This document shows positions 1-5,295 of a stretch of 5,320 bases of DNA, in pieces. The notes under the pieces are model-generated. The model made no database searches, had not been told where the DNA came from, and was given only the letters and a program-made list of their open reading frames with translations. Origin of the DNA: an uncultured Micrococcus sp. GTDB taxonomy: Bacteria > Actinomycetota > Actinomycetes > Actinomycetales > Micrococcaceae. The position numbers were made by a program, and so were the translations under genes. Positions within the stretch are counted from its first letter, which is position 1; the number at the start of each line of letters is the position of its first letter. The DNA lies in assembly GCA_946222435.1 (NCBI GenBank), contig CAMIOJ010000171.1, forward strand, positions 1-5,320, written 5' to 3'.

Positions 1-2
1 CG

Positions 3-647
3 TCCGGGCCGACCCCGACCCCGACTCCCGGTCCGGTCGACTGCACCGCCCTGCCGTGCGTGGCCCTGACCTTCGACGACGGGCCCGGCGAGCACACCCC
101 CCGCCTGCTGGACATCTTGGCGGCCCACGGGGTGACGGCCACGTTCTACACGGTGGGTCGGCAGGTCGAGGCGCGGCCGGACGTCGTCCGGCGGATGAGG
201 GCGGCCGGCCATCAGATCGGCAACCACACCTACGACCACCCGCAGCTGACCGCGGTCTCCGCCGACGAGGTGCGCAGCCAGATCTCCCGGACGGACGCAC
301 TGCTGCGTGCGCAGGGCGTCACCCCCTCCACGGTGCGTCCGCCGTACGGCGCGTACGACGCCTCGGTCCTGCAGGTCCTCGGCTCCCTCGGCCACGGCGC
401 CGTCAACTGGAACGTGGACCCGCGGGACTGGGAGGTCCGGCACACCCCGGCCGTGGTGCAGCGTGTGACCTCGGCCGCCGCCCCCGGCGCGATCCTGCTG
501 CTGCACGACGTGCACCCGACCTCCGTGGACGCCGTCCCGGAGATCATCACGACGCTGCAGGCGCGCGGCTACCGCTTCGTGACCGTGGACCGGATCACCG
601 GCGGCGTCTCCTCCGGTGCCCTGGTGAACCGCGGCAGGCACCCCTGA
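3..647 (+). CDS. Polysaccharide deacetylase (CE4/NodB domain), 5'-truncated by window edge
   Basis: The 3' part of a carbohydrate esterase family 4 gene, open from the left edge (frame starting at base 3) to TGA at 645-647. All five NodB motifs are visible: TFDDGP (69-86, with the catalytic-base and metal Asp pair at 75-80), the metal-binding HTYDHP (His at 225 and 237), RPPYG (336-350), DPRDW (417-431) and LLLHD (His at 504). The family removes acetyl groups from N-acetylated sugars in peptidoglycan, chitin or similar polymers, using a divalent metal. Before the domain is a Pro/Thr-rich stretch (PTPTPTPGP) followed by two cysteines (VDC...LPC). This looks like an extracytoplasmic linker, so the missing N-terminus probably carries a signal peptide or lipoprotein anchor (inference). 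The GTG at 60 lies inside the conserved region, immediately before ALTFDDGP, and is not the real start. The substrate cannot be told from sequence; cell-wall peptidoglycan is the likeliest. Confidence 0.93.
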   Translation, partial: SGPTPTPTPGPVDCTALPCVALTFDDGPGEHTPRLLDILAAHGVTATFYTVGRQVEARPDVVRRMRAAGHQIGNHTYDHPQLTAVSADEVRSQISRTDALLRAQGVTPSTVRPPYGAYDASVLQVLGSLGHGAVNWNVDPRDWEVRHTPAVVQRVTSAAAPGAILLLHDVHPTSVDAVPEIITTLQARGYRFVTVDRITGGVSSGALVNRGRHP

Positions 648-691
648 CCGCGGTTTACCGGCCGGGGCCGTCTGCCTGGAGCTCCCCGACC

Positions 692-706
692 GCCCCCGAC
701 CGGGGC
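692..706. repeat. Small GC hairpin in the deacetylase-trmB gap
   Basis: GCCCC (692-696) and GGGGC (702-706) form a 5-bp stem with a 5-nt loop, 45 bases after the deacetylase stop. An 8-bp direct repeat, CCCGACCG, occurs at 684-691 and 695-702 in the same place. No T-run follows, so this is at best a weak terminator candidate for the deacetylase gene. Nothing else convincing is seen in 648-774; no clear -35/-10 pair for trmB was found. Confidence 0.3.
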
Positions 707-776
707 ATCGCCCTGAGCACCGCGCGGGCGGCGTGGACACCGCCGGGTCCGGTTGGCGGCACGGCGCCCGCTGCGG

Positions 777-780
777 GGAG
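777..780 (+). promoter_or_regulatory. Ribosome binding site of trmB (GGAG)
   Basis: GGAG, within GGGGAGAA, lies 4 nt before the ATG at 785 and 10 nt before the ATG at 791. The spacing favours 791 (MTEQN...) slightly over 785 (MGMTEQN...), but both are possible. Confidence 0.6.
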
Positions 781-790
781 AATCATGGGC

Positions 791-1744
791 ATGACCGAGC
801 AGAACCCCGTGCCCGCCGAGGAGCGCGCCCACGCGCACGACCACAACCGGGACAAGGATCCTGAGCTGATCCGCCGTGAGCCGGTGTCCTTCGTGCGCCG
901 CGGCTCCCGGCTCAACCGCTCCCGTCAGGCGGTGTGGGGGCGCATGGCGGAGCAGGTCCTCGTGGAGGTCCCCCGGTTCCGTGCCGGCACCTCCGTGGCG
1001 CACGATGCGGACATCGACTGGGACGCGCAGTTCGGGCGTTCCGCACCGCTGCTCGTGGACATCGGCTCCGGCCAGGGCGAGTCCACCGCCCAGGGCGCGA
1101 AGGACCGTCCGGACTGGAACGTGCTGTCCGTGGAGGTCTACATCCCGGGCCTGGCCGGGCTGATGACCCTGGTGGAGCGCGAAGGCCTGACCAACGTGCG
1201 GGCCGTGGAGGCGAACGCCCCCGAGCTGCTGGACCACACCATGGCGGCCGGCTCGGTCGACGAGGTCTGGATCTTCTTCCCGGACCCCTGGCACAAGTCC
1301 CGGCACCACAAGCGCCGCCTGGTCTCCGCCGCCCTGGCCGCGCGCCTGGCGCGCGTCCTGCGCCCCGGCGGTGTGGTGCGCCTGGCCACGGACTGGTCCG
1401 GCTACGCCGTGCACATGCGCGAGGTCATGGACGCCGCCGCCGACTTCCGGAACCCCCATGCCGGCGAGCGGGCGGGCGAGGACTCCCCGCTCACCCGTGT
1501 CCGCCGCGAGGGGCGTGAGCTCAAGGTCGGTGCACAGCCGCTGCCCTCGGACTGGGACGAGGCGGAACGTCGGCCTGCCCGTGCGGGCCTGGGCGAGGCC
1601 GTCGCCGCGTCCGAGGCGGTGGACCCGGTGGACCGACTCGGCGGCTGGGCGCCCCGCTTCGAGGGCCGCCCGCTCACCCAGTTCGAGAACAAGGCCCTCA
1701 AGGCCGGCCGGATGGTCTTCGACCTGACCTACGTGCGCCGCTGA
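791..1744 (+). CDS. trmB: tRNA (guanine-N7-)-methyltransferase TrmB
   Basis: Makes m7G (position 46 of the variable loop in many tRNAs) using S-adenosylmethionine; cytosolic. The product is 317 aa from ATG 791, or 319 aa from ATG 785. The Rossmann SAM loop is VDIGSGQGE (residues 89-97), followed by EVYIPG (115-120). The family signature FPDPWHKSRHHKRR spans 163-176; its Asp165 matches the catalytic Asp of E. coli TrmB by recalled alignment. TDWSGYAVHM lies at 200-209 and the C-terminal RPLTQFE...GRMVFDLTY at 293-314. Compared with E. coli TrmB (about 239 aa) it has a charged, His-rich N-terminal extension of about 35 residues and an insert around 222-285, both probably lineage features. Two SAM-pocket acids I recall from E. 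coli appear as Asp90 (for Glu) and Asn142 (for Asp). The open frame continues upstream to base 56, but that part is antisense-like shadow over the deacetylase. The gene converges with the hydrolase gene and their ends overlap by 16 bp. Confidence 0.95.
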   Translation: MTEQNPVPAEERAHAHDHNRDKDPELIRREPVSFVRRGSRLNRSRQAVWGRMAEQVLVEVPRFRAGTSVAHDADIDWDAQFGRSAPLLVDIGSGQGESTAQGAKDRPDWNVLSVEVYIPGLAGLMTLVEREGLTNVRAVEANAPELLDHTMAAGSVDEVWIFFPDPWHKSRHHKRRLVSAALAARLARVLRPGGVVRLATDWSGYAVHMREVMDAAADFRNPHAGERAGEDSPLTRVRREGRELKVGAQPLPSDWDEAERRPARAGLGEAVAASEAVDPVDRLGGWAPRFEGRPLTQFENKALKAGRMVFDLTYVRR

Positions 1745-2823
1745 GACGCCAGCGGCAGCCCCGCGGTGACGCGGGCGGCGGCCGCCAGGGTGACGGTGCC
1801 GGGGTCCCGGTAGCCGCGCGGGGCGTCCTCCCCGTGCGCCGGGGTCCAGCGTGAGGTGTCGTGTCCCGTGACGGCGGCGCCGGCGAGCGCCTCGCCGTGC
1901 GGGTCCGGTGCCACCGGCAGCGTGCGCACACCCTCCCACGGCAGGCGCCGGCCGACCATGCGTCCGATGCCCGCCAGCAGGTCCTGTGGGGCGCTGGCCT
2001 GGTAGACCCGGTCCGCGTCCAGCCCCATCAGCCCCGGGTCCCGGGCGAGCCGGCGGGGCAGTCCGACGGCGCCGGAGAGCACGAGCACGTCGAGGGCCGG
2101 GACGTCCTCGCCCGCCGTGCGCCGTCGCTGCAGCAGCTCCAGCGCATGCGCGGCCACGACCGTGCCGTAGGAGTGGGCCTCCAGCCCGAGATGGACCCGC
2201 GGGGCCGCGCCGCCCCGGGTGCGCCGCAGCTGGTCCGCGCAGCGGACGAGGTGGTCGGCCAGGGCCCGGGCCCCGGCCCGGGCCGGGCCGTCGAGCAGGG
2301 CGGCCAGGGCATTCGGGGAGCGGTAGCCGAGCCAGGCGACCGTGGCCGGGCGCGGCGCCCCGGCCTCGCGCTGGGCCTCCCAGAGGTGCCCGGCCTCGTG
2401 GACGGCGCCCCACATGGCCGTCTCCGGGCGGATGCCCATGCCGGAGACCATCCACGTCACGTGGGTCGCGGTGAACGGGTCCCCCACGGCCACCACGGCC
2501 ACCGGGCCGCCCTCGGCCTGCAGGTCGTACTCCAGCAGCACCCGGTCCGGCAGCGAGCGGTCCAGCCCCTCGGGCTTGAGCGCGTGCACCACACCGTCCA
2601 GGGCCCGGCAGGCGCGTTCGTTTAGCTCGTCACGGCGCCGCATGTCCGCACGCAGCAGCTCGCGCACCGCCTGCAGCCGCTCCGGCGAGTACGGGCCCTG
2701 CTCCGGCGCGGACGGCCCCGGCGCCGGCGGGCGCCGGTCCTCCCCCGGCGCGGGCGCGCCCGAGGGGACGGACGTACCCCGGGCGGGGGCGCCGTCGTCG
2801 GGAAGACGGGAGGCCTCGGACAC
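1729..2823 (-). CDS. DUF1023-type alpha/beta hydrolase, last gene of the hspR operon
   Basis: A 364-aa protein resembling the actinobacterial alpha/beta-hydrolase family DUF1023. After a low-complexity Pro/Ala/Gly N-terminus (about 1-45) and a charged helix (46-85) comes the hydrolase fold: VVAVGDP and ATHVTWMVSGMG (110-130), VAWLGYRSP (162-170), the nucleophile elbow EAHSYGT (215-221, Ser218), and VLVLSGAVGLP (246-256). Candidate acid and base are Asp281 (APQDLL) and His321 (GHDTSRW). The elbow is A-H-S-Y-G rather than the usual G-x-S-x-G. No signal peptide or membrane span is visible, so it is probably cytosolic; the substrate is unknown. Start: GTG at 2823, 2 nt after the hspR stop, with only a weak GGGA (2830-2833) before it, suggesting translational coupling. 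An internal ATG at 2643 (residue 61) is a shorter alternative that would drop the low-complexity region. The TAG stop lies inside the 3' end of trmB. Confidence 0.85.
   Translation of the reverse strand: MSEASRLPDDGAPARGTSVPSGAPAPGEDRRPPAPGPSAPEQGPYSPERLQAVRELLRADMRRRDELNERACRALDGVVHALKPEGLDRSLPDRVLLEYDLQAEGGPVAVVAVGDPFTATHVTWMVSGMGIRPETAMWGAVHEAGHLWEAQREAGAPRPATVAWLGYRSPNALAALLDGPARAGARALADHLVRCADQLRRTRGGAAPRVHLGLEAHSYGTVVAAHALELLQRRRTAGEDVPALDVLVLSGAVGLPRRLARDPGLMGLDADRVYQASAPQDLLAGIGRMVGRRLPWEGVRTLPVAPDPHGEALAGAAVTGHDTSRWTPAHGEDAPRGYRDPGTVTLAAAARVTAGLPLASQRRT
2263..2284. repeat. Duplicated 10-bp palindrome inside the hydrolase gene
   Basis: GGCCCGGGCC occurs at 2263-2272 and again at 2275-2284, separated by CC. 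The repeat encodes an Ala/Arg/Gly-rich stretch (ARAGARA) near residues 181-187 of the hydrolase. Most likely it is a by-product of GC-rich Ala/Arg codons; it could be hard to sequence through. Confidence 0.6.
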
Positions 2824-2825
2824 GG

Positions 2826-3413
2826 TCAGTCCCGCGGCGGGGTCCAGGTGAGCACCCGGCGGGTGCGGGAGGAGCCGGTGGGCAGCGCACGGACCACGGC
2901 GCCGCGCTGCCGGACGGTCCCGGTGGTGGGAGCGGGCGCGGCGGTGCGTCCGGTGCGTCGCTCACGCGCGCGGGTCTCACCGTCGCCGTAGCGGGCGGAG
3001 ACGTCGCCGCCGGCGGCCACGGTGAACACGCGGGCCAGGCGCGAGGCCTGATGCAGGCGGTCCACCTGACCGGCCAGCTCGGCCACCGTGTCCTGCAACT
3101 GCTCGACCTCGCGCTGCAGGTCCACGATCCGGCGGATCCCCTCGAGGGACACCCCCTCGCGGGACAGGGCCTGCACGGTGCGCAGTCGGTCCACGTCCGC
3201 GCGCGAGTAGCGGCGCTGACGGCCTCCCTGCCGCTGCGGCACCACCAGGCCGAGGCGGTCGTACTGGCGCAGCGTCTGCGGATGCATGTCCGACATCTCG
3301 GCGGCGGCGGAGATCACGAACACCGGGGCCGTCCAGTCCGCCCCACGGTGCGCGGCCGCCCGGGTCGCACTCGCGGTGCGGTCCCGGGCGCCGTCGCCTC
3401 GTGCGTCGGTCAC
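2826..3413 (-). CDS. hspR: Heat-shock repressor HspR (MerR family)
   Basis: HspR represses the dnaK operon in actinobacteria by binding HAIR inverted repeats; DnaK acts as its co-repressor in Streptomyces. The 195-aa product has an N-terminal extension (1-28) and then the typical HspR start PVFVIS (30-35). The helix-turn-helix follows with the hallmark MHPQTLRQYDRLGLV (43-57), then the wing GGRQRRYSRADVDRLR (63-78), the second HTH-like part LSREGVSLEGIRRIVDL (83-99) and a heptad-like helix (100-125) suited to dimerisation. The C-terminal tail (about 126-195) is low-complexity and Arg/Thr-rich. Known HspRs are shorter (about 126 aa in M. tuberculosis, about 150 in Streptomyces). Start: GTG at 3413, which overlaps the dnaJ TGA as GTGA, with an imperfect Shine-Dalgarno GGAAGG at 3421-3426. 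Being last but one in its own operon fits autoregulation. Confidence 0.95.
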   Translation of the reverse strand: MTDARGDGARDRTASATRAAAHRGADWTAPVFVISAAAEMSDMHPQTLRQYDRLGLVVPQRQGGRQRRYSRADVDRLRTVQALSREGVSLEGIRRIVDLQREVEQLQDTVAELAGQVDRLHQASRLARVFTVAAGGDVSARYGDGETRARERRTGRTAAPAPTTGTVRQRGAVVRALPTGSSRTRRVLTWTPPRD

Positions 3414-4429
3414 CAGGAGGCCTTCCGGGCCAGGTCGGCACGCACGTCAGTGCCCTCGGTGGCCTTCGCGTAGGCCTCGACGGCCTCACGCGCCTCGTCC
3501 GAGAGCTGCTCGGGCACGGCCACCTGCAGCTCCACGAACAGGTCCCCGGCCTTCTTCTTCGCCGGCACGCCGCGGCCCTTCAGGCGCAGCACCTTGCCCG
3601 AGCTCGAGCCGGCCGGGACCTTCACCCGGACCTCCCCGTCCAGGGTGGGGACGGCCACGGTGGCGCCGAGCGCCGCCTCCGCGAAGGTGACCGGCACGGT
3701 GATGCGCAGGTCGTCGCCGTCGCGGTGGAAGAACGGGTGCTCGCGCACCTGCACGGTGACCATCAGGTCGCCGCGGCCGGCGGTGCCGTGGGAGCCCTTG
3801 CCGCGGGCCCGCACCTTCTGGCCGTCACGGATGCCGGCCGGGATGCGCACGTCGATCGTCTCGCCGTCGGCCGCACGCAGGGACACGGTGGTACCCTGCA
3901 TCGCGCCGCGGAACGAGATGGTCGTGGTGGCGGTCCGGTCCGCGCCCTTGGACGGGGACGGCTGGCCGAAGCCGGGCTGACCGCCGAAGCCGCCGAAGCC
4001 GCCGCCCGGGGCGCCCCCGAAGCCGCCCGCGCCGCCGCCGGCGAAGGCGCCGAACAGGTCGGACAGGTCCGGTCCGCCGGCGCCTCCGGTGGAGAAGCGG
4101 GTGCCCCCGCCGCGGCCGCCGTTGAACAGGTCGCCGAACACGTCCTCGAAGCCGCCGGCCCCGCCGCCGCCCGGGGCGGTGAAGCGGGCGCCGCCGCCCA
4201 TCGCGCGGATGGCGTCGTACTCCTGGCGCTGCTTGGGGTCGGAGAGCACCGTGTTCGCCTCGGTGATCTCCTTGAACTTCCGCTCGGCCTCCGCGTCCCC
4301 CGGGTTCTGGTCCGGGTGGTGGGTGCGGGCGAGCTTGCGGTAGGCCTTCTTGATGTCCGACTCGGAGGCGTCCTTGGACACCCCGAGGATCGCGTAGAAG
4401 TCCTTGTCGATCCAGTCCTGCGAGGCCAT
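3410..4429 (-). CDS. dnaJ: DnaJ-family co-chaperone without zinc finger (class B J-protein)
   Basis: Stimulates DnaK ATPase and delivers unfolded clients; cytosolic. The 339-aa protein begins with a J domain (DFYAILGVSKDAS from residue 10, HPD loop at 38-40, YDAIRAMGGG at 71-80). A long Gly/Phe-rich region follows (about 78-157), with many GGFGG units and the segments FEDVFGDLF and LSDLFGAF. Then come two C-terminal substrate-binding beta domains (about 165-310), including REHPFFHRDGDDL (229-241), and the helical end. The Cys-rich zinc-finger module of classical DnaJ (four CxxCxGxG repeats) is absent and the protein has no cysteine at all, so it is CbpA/DnaJB-like. Start: ATG at 4429, preceded by AGGAGG at 4435-4440 with 5-nt spacing. 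The TGA overlaps the hspR GTG by 4 nt. Its place between grpE and hspR matches dnaJ1 of other actinobacteria; a second dnaJ with a zinc finger probably exists elsewhere, near hrcA (inference). Confidence 0.95.
   Translation of the reverse strand: MASQDWIDKDFYAILGVSKDASESDIKKAYRKLARTHHPDQNPGDAEAERKFKEITEANTVLSDPKQRQEYDAIRAMGGGARFTAPGGGGAGGFEDVFGDLFNGGRGGGTRFSTGGAGGPDLSDLFGAFAGGGAGGFGGAPGGGFGGFGGQPGFGQPSPSKGADRTATTTISFRGAMQGTTVSLRAADGETIDVRIPAGIRDGQKVRARGKGSHGTAGRGDLMVTVQVREHPFFHRDGDDLRITVPVTFAEAALGATVAVPTLDGEVRVKVPAGSSSGKVLRLKGRGVPAKKKAGDLFVELQVAVPEQLSDEAREAVEAYAKATEGTDVRADLARKASW
3421..3426 (-). promoter_or_regulatory. Weak ribosome binding site of hspR
   Basis: GGAAGG on the minus strand, 7 nt before the GTG start, lies within the last codons of dnaJ. 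It is much poorer than the GAGGAG-type sites of grpE and dnaJ. Together with the 4-nt dnaJ/hspR overlap, this suggests hspR is translated mainly by coupling to dnaJ. Confidence 0.5.
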
Positions 4430-4434
4430 CGCCG

Positions 4435-4440
4435 CCTCCT
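4435..4440 (-). promoter_or_regulatory. Ribosome binding site of dnaJ (AGGAGG)
   Basis: A full consensus AGGAGG on the minus strand with a 5-nt spacer to the ATG at 4429. It gives dnaJ its own strong initiation signal after the structured grpE-dnaJ gap. Confidence 0.85.
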
Positions 4441-4445
4441 CTCTG

Positions 4446-4469
4446 TCAGGTGGTGTGGTTCAGGTGGTG
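4446..4469. repeat. 10-bp direct repeat upstream of dnaJ
   Basis: TCAGGTGGTG occurs at 4446-4455 and again at 4460-4469, a 14-bp period. On the dnaJ strand each copy reads CACCACCTGA. The second copy runs into the hairpin at 4463-4485. It could be a protein-binding pair or a slippage duplication; it does not resemble the HspR HAIR operator. Confidence 0.75.
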
Positions 4470-4485
4470 CGTGGGACGCACCGCC
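4463..4485. repeat. Hairpin in the grpE-dnaJ gap
   Basis: GGTGCGT (4466-4472) and ACGCACC (4476-4482) form a perfect 7-bp stem with a 3-nt GGG loop. GG/CC pairs extend it at 4463-4464 and 4484-4485 past one T/G position, which is a wobble pair in plus-strand RNA and an A/C mismatch in minus-strand RNA. No T-run adjoins it. Confidence 0.7.
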
Positions 4486-4500
4486 GGAAGGACGGCGCGC

Positions 4501-4534
4501 CGTGCGGCGGCCGGGGCGCCCCGGCCGCCGCACG
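4501..4534. repeat. Perfect 34-bp palindrome just after grpE
   Basis: The arm CGTGCGGCGGCCGGGGC (4501-4517) is followed directly by its exact reverse complement (4518-4534), giving 17-bp arms with no spacer; as RNA this is a 15-bp stem with a 4-nt loop. On the minus-strand transcript it starts 6 nt after the grpE TGA. All but two pairs are G-C, so it is extremely stable. No U-run follows on the minus strand, so a classical intrinsic terminator is not supported. A partial terminator, an RNase barrier protecting the dnaK-grpE message, or a processing site are the plausible roles. Confidence 0.9.
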
Positions 4535-4540
4535 CGGGGG

Positions 4541-5215
4541 TCACTCGGCTCCGGCCGAGACCATGACCTGGGCGGCGCGCAGCACGCGCCCGTTGCGGAC
4601 ATAGCCGTTGCGGAAGACCTGGACGATGTGGTCCTCCGGGACCTCCTCGCTCGGCTGGCGCAGGACGGCCTCCTGCAGGGACGGGTCGAACTCGGCCCCC
4701 GCCAGGGCCTCCTGGTCCTGGCGCTCAAGGCCCAGGCCGTTGAGGACGGTGTCCAGCTTCGCGGCGATCGCGGCCATCGGACCGTCCTCCAGGTCGCCGG
4801 CGGCGCGGGCCGCGTCCAGGTCGTCCAGGACCGGGACGAGCGCCATGACGGCCTTGAGCACGCCCTGGTCCTCCGCCACGTCGCGGTCGCGGTCCACGCG
4901 GCGCTTGTAGTTCACGTACTCGGCCTGCACACGGCGCAGGTCCGCCTCCAGCTCGGCCTCCCGGTCCGAGCCGGCCGGGCCCGCTGCGGCGTCGTGATCG
5001 GCGCCGTCGGCGTCCGCGCCGGCCTCGTCGAGGATCTTCTCGGCCTGGGACAGGGCGTCCCCGTCGGCCTGCGCGCCGTCCACGTCCTGTCCGGCGGCGG
5101 CCTCCTGTGCGGCGGTCTCCTCGGCGGCCTGGTCTGCGGCGGCCTCGGCGGCCTGCGCGTCCTGCTGGACGTCCTCGGGCCGGGTGTTGTCGTCGGGCTG
5201 CTTGTCCTGGCTCAT
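4541..5215 (-). CDS. grpE: GrpE nucleotide exchange factor for DnaK
   Basis: Releases ADP from DnaK and so resets the chaperone cycle; a cytosolic dimer. The 224-aa product opens with a long acidic, Ala/Gln/Asp-rich, disordered stretch (about 1-85). The dimerising long helix follows with ADLRRVQAEYVNYKRRVDRD (91-110), then LVPVLDDLDAARAAG (126-140). The C-terminal beta domain carries AEFDPSLQEAVL (174-185, where many GrpEs have His in place of the Gln) and the signature GYVRNGRVLRAAQVMVS (204-220). Start: ATG at 5215 with GAGGAG at 5222-5227, spaced 6 nt. The gene order dnaK (expected beyond the right edge)-grpE-dnaJ-hspR is the standard actinobacterial heat-shock operon. A 111-nt gap rich in hairpins separates it from dnaJ, in contrast to the overlapping genes further along. 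Confidence 0.97.
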   Translation of the reverse strand: MSQDKQPDDNTRPEDVQQDAQAAEAAADQAAEETAAQEAAAGQDVDGAQADGDALSQAEKILDEAGADADGADHDAAAGPAGSDREAELEADLRRVQAEYVNYKRRVDRDRDVAEDQGVLKAVMALVPVLDDLDAARAAGDLEDGPMAAIAAKLDTVLNGLGLERQDQEALAGAEFDPSLQEAVLRQPSEEVPEDHIVQVFRNGYVRNGRVLRAAQVMVSAGAE

Positions 5216-5221
5216 GCCGGG

Positions 5222-5227
5222 CTCCTC
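5222..5227 (-). promoter_or_regulatory. Ribosome binding site of grpE (GAGGAG)
   Basis: GAGGAG on the minus strand with a 6-nt spacer to the ATG at 5215. It is a strong site that fixes the start. Confidence 0.85.
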
Positions 5228-5232
5228 TCGTG

Positions 5233-5253
5233 CGGCCGCCTCGGATGCGGCCG
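5233..5253. repeat. Short hairpin immediately upstream of the grpE ribosome binding site
   Basis: CGGCCGC (5233-5239) and GCGGCCG (5247-5253) form a 7-bp stem with a 7-nt loop. The same bases give an 8-bp direct repeat, TGCGGCCG (5231-5238 and 5246-5253). It ends 5 nt from the GAGGAG site, so it could modulate ribosome access to grpE, but stems this size are common in such GC-rich DNA. Confidence 0.5.
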
Positions 5254-5264
5254 GAAGTCTGCTG

Positions 5265-5295
5265 GCCCCGTGCGGGGGTGCCCCTGCACCGGGGC
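5265..5295. repeat. Strong bulged hairpin upstream of grpE (presumed dnaK-grpE gap)
   Basis: Three stacked stems form one 13-bp hairpin with a 3-nt loop and two single-base bulges: GCCCC/GGGGC (5265-5269 with 5291-5295), GTGC/GCAC (5270-5273 with 5286-5289) and GGGG/CCCC (5274-5277 with 5281-5284). The bulges are at 5285 and 5290. No U-run follows on the minus strand. The stretch 5216-5320 has no recognisable coding. None of the minus frames ends with the acidic tail expected of DnaK, and no minus-strand stop falls within it, so the dnaK end should lie beyond the window. Confidence 0.7.

Noticed and set aside
56..790. Upstream extension of the trmB frame, apparently giving a 562-aa fusion
   Set aside because: It overlaps the deacetylase in another frame, is Arg/Pro/Gly-rich without family motifs, and trmB has its own ribosome binding site and ATG at 785/791. 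GC-rich DNA lacks stops, so such open frames are expected.
2383..2400. HEAGH (residues 142-146 of the hydrolase), resembling an HExxH zinc-protease motif
   Set aside because: It lies between hydrolase strands in a protein with a clear Ser elbow, and no third zinc ligand or protease fold context is recognisable. Probably chance.
569..2455. A 628-codon minus-strand open frame across trmB and the hydrolase
   Set aside because: It is antisense to the clear trmB and out of frame with the hydrolase. Its composition is the Gly/Arg/Pro/His-rich kind typical of shadow frames.
3763..4728. A 321-codon minus-strand frame overlapping dnaJ and grpE
   Set aside because: It is a frame-shifted shadow of dnaJ, rich in Arg, Ser and Pro, with no domain signature.
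4724..4745. CTCAA...TTGAG inverted repeat as a possible HspR HAIR operator
   Set aside because: HAIR has TTGAG first and CTCAA second. Here the order is reversed and the site lies inside grpE codons. Isolated CTTGAG half-sites near 2574 and 4853 have no partner.
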